Below are positions 8,847 through 17,568 of a stretch of 64,000 bases of DNA, piece after piece. How positions within the stretch are numbered: position 1 is the stretch's first letter; each line of letters opens with the position of its first letter. The stretch is taken from the NCBI RefSeq assembly GCF_000284255.1, contig NC_017075.1:868001-932000 (forward strand). The letters are read 5' to 3'. The notes beneath the pieces were generated by a model. The model was not told where the DNA came from, searched no databases, and saw only the letters and a program-made list of their open reading frames with translations. This DNA comes from Rubrivivax gelatinosus IL144 (GTDB taxonomy: Bacteria > Pseudomonadota > Gammaproteobacteria > Burkholderiales > Burkholderiaceae_C). Made by a program: the position numbers and the translations under genes.

Positions 8847-10432
8847 CACGCTGCGACCGCACCGAAGCCTGGAGCGCGCTGGCCGGCCACTACGAGGCCC
8901 ACGGCCGCACGCTGGACCTGCGCGAAGCCTTCGCGCGCGACGCCTCGCGCTTCGAGGCGCTGTCGCTGCAGGCGCCGGAGGTCTTCGCCGACCTGTCGAA
9001 GAACCTGCTCGACACGGCGACGCTGCACTTCCTCGCCGACCTGGCGCGGGAATGCGAGCTGCCGGCGCGCCGCGACGCGATGCTGGCCGGGGCGGTCGCC
9101 AACCTCACCGAAGGCCGCGAGGTGCTGCACACCGCGCTGCGTGCGCCGCTGGGCGCCGCGCCGCACGGCGAGCCGGTGCACGCGGTGCTGGCGGCGATGC
9201 TGGCCTACGCCGAGCAGGTGCGGCTGGACGCGCAGATCACCGACGTCGTCAACATCGGCATCGGCGGCAGCGACCTGGGGCCGCAGATGGTCGTCGCCGC
9301 GCTCGAGTCCTACGGCGACCCGGGCCGGCGGCTGCACTTCGTCAGCAACGTCGACGGCCACGACATCGCGCCGGTGCTGGCGAAGCTGGACCCCCAGCGC
9401 ACGCTGTTCATCGTCGCCTCCAAGACCTTCACGACGCAGGAGACGATGGCCAACGCGCAGGTCGCGCGCGCCTGGTTCCTGGCCAATGGCGGCACGGTCG
9501 AGGAGATCGCGCGCCACTTCGCCGCGACGACGACCAACGTCAGCGCCGCGGCGGCCTTCGGCATCACGACGACCTTCGGCTTCTGGGACTGGGTCGGCGG
9601 GCGCTACTCGCTGTGGAGCGCGATCGGCCTGCCGATCGCGATCGCCATCGGCGCGGCCAACTTCGCTGCGCTGCTCGACGGCGCGCACGCGATGGACCGC
9701 CACTTCGCCGAGGCGCCGGTCGAGCGCAACTTGCCGATGCTGCTGGGCCTCGTCGACGTCTGGTACCGCAACTTCCACGGCTTCGCGAGCCGCAGCGTCG
9801 CGCCCTACCACCAGGGCCTGCGCCGGCTGCCGGCCTATCTGCAGCAGCTGGAGATGGAGTCCAACGGCAAGCGTGTCGACCTGGCCGGCGAGCCGCTGCC
9901 CTATGCCACCAGCCCGGTGGTCTGGGGCGAGCCCGGCACCAACGGCCAGCACGCCTACTTCCAGATGCTGCACCAGGGCACCGACGTGATCCCGGTGGAG
10001 TTCATCGCCGTGCGCCGGCCGACGCATGCGCACGCCGAGCTGCACGCCAAGCTGCTCGCCAACTGCCTGGCGCAGAGCCAGGCGCTGATGCTCGGCAAGA
10101 CCGCCGAGGCGGCGCGCAGCGAAACGGTGCCGACGGCGTCGGCGACGCTGGACCGCGAGGTGCTGGCGCGCCACCGCACCTTCCCCGGCAACCGGCCGAG
10201 CACGACCTTCGTGCTGGACATGCTGACGCCGCGCGCGCTGGGCGCGCTGGTCGCGATGTACGAGCACCGCGTCTGGACCAGCGGCGCGCTGTGGGGCATC
10301 AACAGCTTCGACCAGTGGGGCGTCGAGCTCGGCAAGGCGCTGGCCAGCGACCTGCTGCCGCGCCTGGCTTCGGGCGACACCCGGGGGCTGGACGCCAGCA
10401 CCGCGGGGCTGCTGGCGCGGCTGCGCGGCTGA
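8843..10432 (+). CDS. pgi: Glucose-6-phosphate isomerase
   Basis: Interconverts glucose 6-phosphate and fructose 6-phosphate. The 529-residue protein has the sugar-phosphate-binding region [13 protein letters not shown] (about residues 135-147), the glutamate-containing segment [11 protein letters not shown], and the C-terminal signature [20 protein letters not shown] carrying the catalytic histidine. It is translationally coupled to tal by a four-base overlap. It ends four bases before the convergent cytochrome gene. Confidence 0.97.
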   Translation: MTRCDRTEAWSALAGHYEAHGRTLDLREAFARDASRFEALSLQAPEVFADLSKNLLDTATLHFLADLARECELPARRDAMLAGAVANLTEGREVLHTALRAPLGAAPHGEPVHAVLAAMLAYAEQVRLDAQITDVVNIGIGGSDLGPQMVVAALESYGDPGRRLHFVSNVDGHDIAPVLAKLDPQRTLFIVASKTFTTQETMANAQVARAWFLANGGTVEEIARHFAATTTNVSAAAAFGITTTFGFWDWVGGRYSLWSAIGLPIAIAIGAANFAALLDGAHAMDRHFAEAPVERNLPMLLGLVDVWYRNFHGFASRSVAPYHQGLRRLPAYLQQLEMESNGKRVDLAGEPLPYATSPVVWGEPGTNGQHAYFQMLHQGTDVIPVEFIAVRRPTHAHAELHAKLLANCLAQSQALMLGKTAEAARSETVPTASATLDREVLARHRTFPGNRPSTTFVLDMLTPRALGALVAMYEHRVWTSGALWGINSFDQWGVELGKALASDLLPRLASGDTRGLDASTAGLLARLRG

Positions 10433-10436
10433 ACGC

Positions 10437-10772
10437 TCAGCTCGTGCCGCGATCGCCCGGGGCGGCGGCGCGCCGGCCGGGGTCTCCAAACCGGTAGATG
10501 CGCTCGTCGAGGTGGCGCGCGACGGCGTCGACGTCCTCTTCGCTCCAGCCCAGGTGGGCCGCGCCCTGCCAGCGCCGCACCTGGGCCTTCAGGCTGTCCC
10601 AGTCGGTGGCGATGCGTTTGTCGCGCCAGTGCATCTGCGTCGTGTGGCAGGCGACGCAGTGCGTGTCGTAGAGCAGCGCGCCGCGGTTCGCGGGCAGCGG
10701 CGGCAGCGTGTCCTGGGCGAATGCCGGCACGGCGGCCAGCAGCAGGGCGGGCAGGGTGGGGCGGCAGTTCAT
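10437..10772 (-). CDS. Small periplasmic c-type cytochrome
   Basis: A 111-residue single-haem protein. The N-terminus MNCRPTLPALLLAAVPAFAQ is a Sec signal peptide with an AFA cleavage site. A haem-attachment motif CVACH follows near residue 39 (YDTHCVACHTTQMHW), and a later Trp/Glu-rich helix (WSEEDVDAVARHLD) resembles the C-terminal helix of class I cytochromes. The C-terminus is a basic, Pro/Ala-rich tail with no clear fold. The electron partner cannot be told from context, since neighbours are pgi and a GlxA-type regulator. Confidence 0.78.
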   Translation of the reverse strand: MNCRPTLPALLLAAVPAFAQDTLPPLPANRGALLYDTHCVACHTTQMHWRDKRIATDWDSLKAQVRRWQGAAHLGWSEEDVDAVARHLDERIYRFGDPGRRAAAPGDRGTS

Positions 10773-10802
10773 CGGCCCATCGTAGCGGCCGCTTCGCCCC
10801 GG

Positions 10803-11774
10803 CTACCCCGGGGTTTCAGCCGGTCGGCGGCGGGCACGCAGCCGGCGCCACTGGCGCGGGCCGCCGAGCCCGGCCTCGGCCACCGCCTGTTTGGTCGCGC
10901 GGCCCTCGCGCAGCGCACGTTCGGCGAGCGCGACGCGCAGGTCCTCGATCCAGGCGCGTGGGCTGCTGCCCACGTGTTCGGCGAACAGCCGCGCCAGATG
11001 GCGCGGCGAGACGTGGGCGATGGCCGCCAGCTTGTCCAGCGGCCATTCGGCGGCCGGGTCGTCGAGCACCGCGTCCTGCACGCGGTGCAGCGCCGGGTGC
11101 AGGTGCTCGCGGCCGGCGAGCAGCGCCGAGCGCTGCGGGTCCTCGCTGCCGCGGCGGTGGAACACGACCATGGTCTGCGCCACGGCCGCCGCCACCGCCT
11201 CGCCGCAGACACGCCCGACGGCGTGCAGCGCGAGGTCGATGCCGGCGGTGACGCCGGCGCTGGTGGCCACCGGGCCGTCGGCGACGAAGAGGCGGTTGGC
11301 CAGCACCTGGGCCGTCGGCGCCAGGCGCTGCAGATCGCCGAGCATCTCGTGGTGCGTCGTGCAGCGCCGGCCGGCCAGCAGCCCGGCGTCGGCGGCCAGC
11401 AGCGCGCCGGCGCAGACGGTCAGCACGTCGACGCCGTGGCCCAGCCGCGGCGCCACCGCTTCGGCCAGCCAGCGCCGTGTCGCCGCCCAGTGCGCCGGCA
11501 GCGGCTGCTGCAGCGCGCTCTCGCAGCCGCTGGGCTGGCCCAGCAGCAGGACCCAGCTCTCGCGCTCGAAGGCCGCCGGCAGCGGCTCCAGCCCGGCGAT
11601 CGTCGCCCCGACCGAACTCGCGGCCTGCGGCTCGGGGCCGACGTGGCGCAGGCGGAAGGCCGGCGGCCGGCCGCGCCGCGCCAGCTGCTGGTTGGCCAGG
11701 CGGAAGACCTCGGCCGGGCCGGCCAGGTCCAGCAGCAGCGTGTCGGGCAGGACGACGAAGACCAGGTCGATCAT
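10803..11774 (-). CDS. GlxA-family transcriptional regulator (DJ-1/PfpI domain plus AraC HTH)
   Basis: Predicted regulator combining an amidase-like sensor domain with AraC-type DNA binding. I take the start at MIDLVFVVLPD, whose ATG overlaps the stop of the upstream hydrolase (ATGA). The first half is a DJ-1/PfpI domain with the nucleophile-elbow region LTVCAGALLAADAGLLAGR near residue 115. The second half (about 215-315) holds two AraC helix-turn-helix units, including AAIAHVSPRHLARLFAEHVG. GlxA-type proteins often control nitrogen-compound catabolism; the adjacent cysteine hydrolase is a likely target. The effector is unknown. Confidence 0.85.
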   Translation of the reverse strand: MIDLVFVVLPDTLLLDLAGPAEVFRLANQQLARRGRPPAFRLRHVGPEPQAASSVGATIAGLEPLPAAFERESWVLLLGQPSGCESALQQPLPAHWAATRRWLAEAVAPRLGHGVDVLTVCAGALLAADAGLLAGRRCTTHHEMLGDLQRLAPTAQVLANRLFVADGPVATSAGVTAGIDLALHAVGRVCGEAVAAAVAQTMVVFHRRGSEDPQRSALLAGREHLHPALHRVQDAVLDDPAAEWPLDKLAAIAHVSPRHLARLFAEHVGSSPRAWIEDLRVALAERALREGRATKQAVAEAGLGGPRQWRRLRARRRPAETPG

Positions 11775-12328
11775 GCGGCTCGCTGCAAAGCCTGCTCGAC
11801 GCTGCAGATCGTCGCGAAACGCCCGGCGAGCACGGTCTCGGTGCGTTCGTAGAGCTCGGCAGGGCTCAGCGTGCGGCCGGCCGGCGTCGTCATCGCGAAG
11901 GTCAGCGTGGCTTCGGTGACGTAGTCGACCTCCCAGCCTTCGTCGCTGGCGTGGCGCGTCGTCGTCTCGCAGCACTGCTCGGTGCGGATGCCGGCGACGA
12001 TCAGCCGGCGGATGCCCTGCTGATGCAGCCAGACCGTGAGGCCGGTGCCGACCAGCGCGCTGTGGCGCTCCTTCAAAAAGCTGGCCGCGGCGTCGTACGG
12101 CGCCAGGCCGTCCAGCGGCCGCACCAGGCCGCTTTCGAGCGCGAACGGGTTGTCGGCCGTCTTCGGGCCGTCGGTGTGCAGGATGCGCACGACCGGCAGG
12201 CCGCGTTCGGTGGCGCCGGCGACGAGCGCATTGACACGCGCCAGGAAGCCCGGCGCGGCCGCCGGGTCCCAGTAGGGGCGTGCGGTGAAGGATTGCTGGA
12301 CGTCGATCAACAGGACGGCGGTGGACAT
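11771..12328 (-). CDS. Isochorismatase-family cysteine hydrolase
   Basis: Amide hydrolase of the isochorismatase/nicotinamidase fold. The start MSTAVLLIDVQQSF is chosen because it places the catalytic aspartate (LLIDVQ) at residue 9, as in relatives. The expected lysine is in FLKERHSAL and the nucleophilic cysteine in GIRTEQCCETTTRHA near residue 125, so the Asp-Lys-Cys triad appears complete. The length is 185 residues. It forms an operon with the GlxA-type regulator by a four-base overlap. Its substrate cannot be named from sequence alone. Confidence 0.83.
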   Translation of the reverse strand: MSTAVLLIDVQQSFTARPYWDPAAAPGFLARVNALVAGATERGLPVVRILHTDGPKTADNPFALESGLVRPLDGLAPYDAAASFLKERHSALVGTGLTVWLHQQGIRRLIVAGIRTEQCCETTTRHASDEGWEVDYVTEATLTFAMTTPAGRTLSPAELYERTETVLAGRFATICSVEQALQRAA

Positions 12329-12442
12329 CGGAAGGCCTCGTGCGGTGGTGGAAGGTGACCGCATCGTGCCTCTCGCAGTGTGCACGCGCCGGGCCCGAAC
12401 CGGACGCGAGGCGGACGTTTCAGGACATCCGCCGTCGGCGCT

Positions 12443-13639
12443 TCAGGGCCGCGGCTGCGCCAGCCAGGCCTCGGCCAGGCGCACCCAGGCCGAGGCGCCG
12501 ACGGGGATCAGCTCGTCGTTGAAGTCGTAGCTCGGGTTGTGCAGCATGCACGGCCCCAGGCCGTGGCCGGCCTCGCGGTGCGTGCCGTCGCCGTTGCCGA
12601 TGACGAAGTAGCAGCCGGGCTTGTCCAGCAGGTAGAAGCTGAAGTCCTCGGCGCCCATCGTCGGCTCGAACTCGAGCACGTTCTCCGCGCCGACCACCTC
12701 GGTCAGCGTGCGGCGCACGAACTCGGTCTCGGCCGGGTGGTTGATCGTCGGCGGGTAGTTGCGGTGGAACTCGAACTCGCAGGCCGCGTCGTAGGCCGCG
12801 CAGGTGGCGTCGGCGACCTGCTTCATGCGGCGTTCCACCAGGTCCAGCACCTCGGTCGTGAAGGTGCGCACCGTGCCCTGAAGCTCGACGCTGTCGGGGA
12901 TGACGTTGGTCGCTTCGCCGGCGTGGATCATCGTCGTCGAGATCACCGCGGTGTCGATCGGGCGCTTGTTGCGCGTGACGATGCCCTGCCAGGCGCTGAC
13001 CAGCTGGCAGGCGACGAGCACCGGGTCGATGCCGTTGTGCGGCATCGCCGCGTGCGCGCCCTTGCCGCGGATCGTCACCTTGAACTCGTTGCTGCTGGCG
13101 AAGACCGGGCCGGTCTTGACCGCGAACTGGCCGGCTTCCAGCCCAGGCCAGTTGTGCGCGCCGAAGATCGCTTCCATCGGGAAACGTTCGAACAGGCCGT
13201 CGCGGATCATCTCGCGCGCGCCACCGCCGCCTTCTTCGGCCGGCTGGAAGACGAGGTAGACGGTGCCGTCGAAGTTCCGGTTCTTCGCCAGATGCTGGGC
13301 GGCGGCCAGCAGCATCGCGGTGTGGCCGTCGTGGCCGCAGGCGTGCATGCGGCCAGCGTGGCGGCTGGCGTGCGCGAAAGTGTTCTTCTCGGTGATCGGC
13401 AGCGCGTCGATGTCGGCGCGCAGGCCGACGGCGCGTGCCGAGCTGCCGTTCCTGACGATGCCGACGACGCCGGTCTTGCCCAGCCCGCGGTGCACCGGGA
13501 TGCCCCAGCCTTCCAGCGTGGCGGCGATCAGGTCGCTGGTGCGCTGCTCCTCGAAACACAGCTCGGGGTGGGCGTGCAGGTCGCGCCGCAGCGTGGCGAT
13601 GCCGGCGGCGTCGGCGACGATGGAATCGATCAGCTTCAT
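12443..13639 (-). CDS. M20-family amidohydrolase (hippurate hydrolase-like)
   Basis: Metal-dependent amidohydrolase that removes an acyl group from an amino acid, or a related peptidase. Metal-binding motifs are intact: MHACGHDGHTAML near residue 95 and FQPAEEGGGGA near residue 130. The dimerisation-domain stretch KVTIRGKGAHAAMPHNGIDP follows, and GAEDFSFYL near the C-terminus supplies the last metal ligand. I chose MKLIDSIVADA as the start (398 residues); an ATG eight codons upstream is possible. It lies 114 bases upstream of the hydrolase-regulator pair on the same strand and may be co-transcribed. HipO-type activity is the nearest family guess. Confidence 0.85.
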   Translation of the reverse strand: MKLIDSIVADAAGIATLRRDLHAHPELCFEEQRTSDLIAATLEGWGIPVHRGLGKTGVVGIVRNGSSARAVGLRADIDALPITEKNTFAHASRHAGRMHACGHDGHTAMLLAAAQHLAKNRNFDGTVYLVFQPAEEGGGGAREMIRDGLFERFPMEAIFGAHNWPGLEAGQFAVKTGPVFASSNEFKVTIRGKGAHAAMPHNGIDPVLVACQLVSAWQGIVTRNKRPIDTAVISTTMIHAGEATNVIPDSVELQGTVRTFTTEVLDLVERRMKQVADATCAAYDAACEFEFHRNYPPTINHPAETEFVRRTLTEVVGAENVLEFEPTMGAEDFSFYLLDKPGCYFVIGNGDGTHREAGHGLGPCMLHNPSYDFNDELIPVGASAWVRLAEAWLAQPRP

Positions 13640-13786
13640 CGGGCAGGGCAGGGGACGGCTCAAAAGCCGATGCTAGCCCCGTTCCCACGCCAGGTCGGGC
13701 GCCGGGGAGATCCCGCGCCGGCCGCCGGGCCGCCGCCTGCGTGGCACCATCTCGGCCTCCCGCGCCGCCACCTGCCACGCCCGCCC

Positions 13787-15832
13787 ATGAACGCCGCCCC
13801 CGAGACCCGCGTCGTGCACGCCGCCTGCCCGCACGACTGCCCCGACACCTGCGCGATGCTGGTCACCGTCGAGAACGGCCGCGCGCTGCGCGTGCAGGGC
13901 GACCCGGAGCACCCGACGACGAACGGCGCGCTGTGCACCAAGGTCAGCCGCTACCCGGAACGCACCTACCACCCCGAGCGTGTGCTGACGCCGCTGAAGC
14001 GTGTCGGCCCCAAGGGCCGCGGCGAGTTCGTGCCCGTGTCCTGGGACGAGGCACTGGACACGATCGCCGCACGGCTGAAGGCCATCGCCGCACGCGATCC
14101 CGAGGCCATCCTGCCCTACAGCTACGCCGGCACGATGGGGCTGGTGCAGGGCGAGAGCATGGCGGCGCGTTTCTTCAACCGGCTCGGCGCCTCGCGCCTG
14201 GACCGCACGATCTGCGCCTCGGCCGGCAGCGAGGCGCTGCTGGCGACCTACGGCATCAAGGCCGGCATGCATGTCGAGCACTTCGCCGAGAGCCGGCTGA
14301 TCCTGATCTGGGGCAGCAACTCGATCACGTCGAACCTGCACTTCTGGACCATCGCCCAGGTCGCCAAGCGCCAGGGCGCCAAACTCGTCTGCATCGACCC
14401 GCGCCGCACCGAGACCGCCGAGAAGTGCCACGAGCACCTGGCGCTGCGCCCGGGTAGCGACGGCGCGCTGGCGCTGGCGCTGATGCACGAGCTGATCGCC
14501 CACGACTGGCTGGACGCCGACTACCTGGAGCGCTACGTCGACGGCTGGCCGGCGCTGCGTGAACGTGCGCTGCAGTGGCCGGCCGAACGCGCCGCCGCGG
14601 TCTGCGGCCTGACGGTCGAGCAGATCCGCGGCCTGGCGCGCGACTACGGCACGACCAAGCCGGCGGCGATCCGCCTGAACTACGGCATGCAGCGTGTGCA
14701 CGGCGGCGGCAATGCCGTGCGGCTGATCGCCTTGCTGCCCTGCCTGACCGGCGCCTGGCGGCATCGCGCCGGCGGCCTGCTGCTGTCGGCCTCGGGCTGG
14801 TTCGCCGGCCGGCGCGACGACGCCTGGCTGCAGCGCCCCGACCTGCTGGCCGGCCGCCAGCCGCGCACGATCAACATGAGCACCATCGGCGACGACCTGC
14901 TGCGCGAGGCCTCGCCCGGCTTCGGGCCGCGTATCGAGGCGCTCGTCGTCTACAACAGCAACCCGGTGGCGGTGGCGCCGGAGAGCCGCAAGGTCGTCGC
15001 CGGCTTCGCGCGCGAGGACCTGTTCGCCGTCGTGCTCGAGCATTTCCTCACCGACACCGCCGACCACGCCGACTTCGTGCTGCCGGCGACGACCCAGCTC
15101 GAACACTGGGACGCGCACACCGCCTACGGCCACACCTACGCGCTGCTGAACAAGCCTGCGATCGAACCGCTGGGGCAGGCGCGCTCCAACGCCGCGATCT
15201 TCCGCGCGCTGGCCGGACGGATGGGCTTCGACGACCCGTGTTTTGCCGACGACGACGAAACGCTGGCGCGGCGCGCCTTCCTCGCCGACCGCGTCGATCT
15301 CGATTCGCTGGAGCGGCGCGGCTGGGCCAGGCTGGACGTCGCCGAGGCGCCGTTCGCCAACGGCTTCCCGACGCCTTCGGGCAAGGCCGTCGTCGACGTG
15401 CCGGGGCTGGGTGTGCCCGACCACGTGCCGAACTACGAGTGCGCGGAGACGACGCCCGAGCTGGCGGCGCGCTTCCCGTTGGCGATGATCTCGCCGCCGG
15501 CGCGCCACTTCCTGAACTCGACCTTCGTCAACGTGATGAGCCTGCGTGCCGTCGAAGGCGAGCCGCTGCTGGAGATCCACCCCGACGACGCCGCCGCACG
15601 CGGCATCGCCGACGGCACCGAGGTGCGGGTGTTCAACGAACGCGGCGAATACCGCTGCGCCGCCGCCGTCAGCACGCGCGCGCGGCCGGGCGTCGTCGTC
15701 GGCCTGGGCGTCTGGTGGCGCAAGCTGGGCCGTGACGGTACCAACGTCAACGAGCTGACGCACCAGCGCCTGACGGACATCGGCCGCGCGCCGAGCTTCT
15801 ACGACTGCCTCGTCGAGGTGGCGGCCGCCTGA
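13787..15832 (+). CDS. Molybdopterin-dependent oxidoreductase with an N-terminal [4Fe-4S] site
   Basis: Member of the DMSO reductase/formate dehydrogenase superfamily. The 681-residue protein starts with the iron-sulfur ligands CPHDCPDTC near residue 12 and a fourth Cys at GALCTKV near residue 46. A molybdopterin-binding core follows (WGSNSITSNLHFW, CIDPRRTETAEKC, YNSNPVAV), then the C-terminal dinucleotide-binding domain (EIHPDDAAARGIADG, NELTHQRLTD). No Tat signal peptide is seen, so it is probably cytoplasmic. No partner electron-transfer subunit or cofactor genes lie nearby. Its substrate is unknown. A much longer open frame extends upstream to 12380 but is antisense to real genes. Confidence 0.86.
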   Translation: MNAAPETRVVHAACPHDCPDTCAMLVTVENGRALRVQGDPEHPTTNGALCTKVSRYPERTYHPERVLTPLKRVGPKGRGEFVPVSWDEALDTIAARLKAIAARDPEAILPYSYAGTMGLVQGESMAARFFNRLGASRLDRTICASAGSEALLATYGIKAGMHVEHFAESRLILIWGSNSITSNLHFWTIAQVAKRQGAKLVCIDPRRTETAEKCHEHLALRPGSDGALALALMHELIAHDWLDADYLERYVDGWPALRERALQWPAERAAAVCGLTVEQIRGLARDYGTTKPAAIRLNYGMQRVHGGGNAVRLIALLPCLTGAWRHRAGGLLLSASGWFAGRRDDAWLQRPDLLAGRQPRTINMSTIGDDLLREASPGFGPRIEALVVYNSNPVAVAPESRKVVAGFAREDLFAVVLEHFLTDTADHADFVLPATTQLEHWDAHTAYGHTYALLNKPAIEPLGQARSNAAIFRALAGRMGFDDPCFADDDETLARRAFLADRVDLDSLERRGWARLDVAEAPFANGFPTPSGKAVVDVPGLGVPDHVPNYECAETTPELAARFPLAMISPPARHFLNSTFVNVMSLRAVEGEPLLEIHPDDAAARGIADGTEVRVFNERGEYRCAAAVSTRARPGVVVGLGVWWRKLGRDGTNVNELTHQRLTDIGRAPSFYDCLVEVAAA

Positions 15833-16911
15833 TGCAGGTTCGCCGTTTCGGCGGGCTCGTGCTGCTGGCCGCGATGCTCGGGCTGTCGGGCTGCAGCAAC
15901 GTCGCCTACGTCGCCCAGGCCGTGCGCGGCCACCTGGACCTGCTGCAGCGCTCGCGCCCGGTCGAGGACTGGCTGGCCGACCCGGCGACGTCGCCGGCAC
16001 TGCACGCCCGTCTGGAACTGGCGCAGCGCCTGCGGGCCTTCGCCGTTACCGAGCTGAAGCTGCCCGACAACCGCAGCTACAAGCGTTATGCCGAGCTCGA
16101 CCGCAAGGCCGTGGTCTGGAACGTCGTTGCCGCGCCCGAGCTGTCGCTGATGCTGCAGACCTGGTGCTGGCCGGTGATGGGCTGCGTCGGCTACCGCGGC
16201 TACTTCAGCCGCGAAGGCGCCGACGCGCTGGCCGCCGAACTGCGCGCCGACGGCCGCGAGGTCTGGGTCTACGGCGTGCCGGCGTATTCGACGCTGGGCT
16301 GGAGCGAATGGCTGGGTGGCGACCCGCTGCTGTCGACCTTCATCGGCTGGTCCGAAGGCGAACTGGCGCGGCTGGTGTTCCACGAGCTCGCGCACCAGGT
16401 CGCCTACGCGCAGGACGACACGCCGTTCAACGAGTCCTTCGCCACCGCCGTCGAGCGCCTGGGCGTGCGGCGCTGGCTGGACCAGCGCGCCGACGCCGCG
16501 GCCCGTGCCGAGTACGAACGTTTCGACGCCCGCCGGCGTGCTTTCCGCGCGCTGGTCGGCGAGACGCGCGAGGCGCTGCGCACGCTGTACGCCAGCGATG
16601 CCGACGAGGCGACCAAACGTGCCCGCAAGGCCGAGCTGATGGCCGCGATGCGGGCGCGCCACGCGGCGCTGAAGGCCGGCGAGTGGGCGGGTTATGCCGG
16701 TTACGACGCCTGGTTCGACAATGCGAACAACGCGGCGCTGGGCGTGCAGGCGGCCTACGACGAGTGGGTGCCGGCGTTCGAGCGGCTCTTCGAGGCCGAA
16801 GGCGCCGATTTCAAACGTTTCTATGCCGAGGTGGCGCGGCTGGCCGCGCTGCCGAAAGCGGAGCGACGTGCGGCCCTGGCCGCCGTCGCGGCGACAGGAG
16901 TTGAAGAGTGA
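15832..16911 (+). CDS. Putative zinc aminopeptidase lipoprotein
   Basis: A 359-residue predicted metallopeptidase of the type annotated as predicted aminopeptidase (COG4324). The N-terminus MQVRRFGGLVLLAAMLGLSGC is a lipoprotein signal with lipobox LSGC. The zinc motif HELAH sits near residue 185, followed by NESFATAVE, which could supply the third ligand. It overlaps the upstream oxidoreductase stop (TGATG) and the downstream PHA gene by four bases, so the three genes are probably one transcript, although a functional link is not obvious. Peptidase activity is inferred from the motif. Confidence 0.8.
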   Translation: MQVRRFGGLVLLAAMLGLSGCSNVAYVAQAVRGHLDLLQRSRPVEDWLADPATSPALHARLELAQRLRAFAVTELKLPDNRSYKRYAELDRKAVVWNVVAAPELSLMLQTWCWPVMGCVGYRGYFSREGADALAAELRADGREVWVYGVPAYSTLGWSEWLGGDPLLSTFIGWSEGELARLVFHELAHQVAYAQDDTPFNESFATAVERLGVRRWLDQRADAAARAEYERFDARRRAFRALVGETREALRTLYASDADEATKRARKAELMAAMRARHAALKAGEWAGYAGYDAWFDNANNAALGVQAAYDEWVPAFERLFEAEGADFKRFYAEVARLAALPKAERRAALAAVAATGVEE

Positions 16912-17225
16912 GCGACATCCGCATCCGACGCGAACACGATCTGGGCCTGGACGTGGCCCGCGCAGTGGCCGACGACTGGGCCGAACAGTGCCGTACCCAG
17001 TTCGACATGCAGTGCCGCATCGTGCGCGGCGAGAGCAGCGACACGGTCGAGTTCCGCCGCAGCGGCGTCAACGGCCGCCTCGTCGTCGCCGCCGATCATT
17101 TCGACCTCGACGCCAAGCTCGGTTTCCTGCTCGGCGCCTTCAGCAAGACGATCGAACGCGAGATCCGCAGCAACCTCGACCAGCAGCTCGCCCGCCATGC
17201 GGGCGATGCCAAGAAGAGCGGCTGA
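16908..17225 (+). CDS. Polyhydroxyalkanoic acid system (PHA granule-region) family protein
   Basis: A 105-residue protein matching the family often found with PHA storage genes (PHA_gran_rgn). The N-terminus SDIRIRREHDLGLDVARAVADDWAEQ and the later LDAKLGFLLGAFSKTIEREI segment are the conserved parts. No signal peptide or membrane segment is present. It lies next to an acyl-CoA-binding protein and a wax ester synthase/DGAT, which supports a role in carbon-storage granules. Its biochemical activity is not known. Confidence 0.82.
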   Translation: MSDIRIRREHDLGLDVARAVADDWAEQCRTQFDMQCRIVRGESSDTVEFRRSGVNGRLVVAADHFDLDAKLGFLLGAFSKTIEREIRSNLDQQLARHAGDAKKSG

Positions 17226-17229
17226 GGCC

Positions 17230-17484
17230 TTACTTCAAATCCTCGATGAGGTCGATGTACTGCTGCATCGCCTCGTTCGCGGACGTGCCCTTGAGCCCCG
17301 CCCAGGCGTCGTACTTCGCCCGGCCGACGAAGTCGGTGAAGCCCGGGCGGTCGCCTTCGACGTCGCCGACCGTGGCCTGCTTGTAGAGCGAATAGATCTT
17401 CAGCAGCGTCGCGTTGTCGGGCTTGGCCGGCAGCGACTTGCTCTCCGCGACGGCCTTTTCGAACGCAGCCTTGAGTTGCGGCAT
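17230..17484 (-). CDS. Acyl-CoA-binding protein
   Basis: Small cytoplasmic carrier of long-chain acyl-CoA esters. The 84 residues match the four-helix ACBP fold: KAAFEKAVAESKSLP, then LLKIYSLYKQATVGD with the ligand-binding YxxYKQ pattern, and KYDAWAGLKG followed by AMQQYIDLIEDLK. It is divergent from the wax ester synthase/DGAT gene, which uses acyl-CoA, with 84 bases between them. ACBP genes are common in eukaryotes and present in a minority of bacteria, including many Burkholderiales. Confidence 0.94.
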   Translation of the reverse strand: MPQLKAAFEKAVAESKSLPAKPDNATLLKIYSLYKQATVGDVEGDRPGFTDFVGRAKYDAWAGLKGTSANEAMQQYIDLIEDLK

Positions 17485-17568
17485 GGTGCAGGTCTCCTCT
17501 GACCCGTGATCCGGGCTTGACGCTCCCGATGTTAGCGGCCATCGTGCCGCGAAAAAGCGGAGGAGCGC

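Noticed and set aside
12380..13786. Upstream extension of the molybdopterin oxidoreductase frame
   Set aside because: The extension is antisense to the M20 amidohydrolase and lacks protein-family features; the CPHDCPDTC N-terminus fixes the start at 13787.
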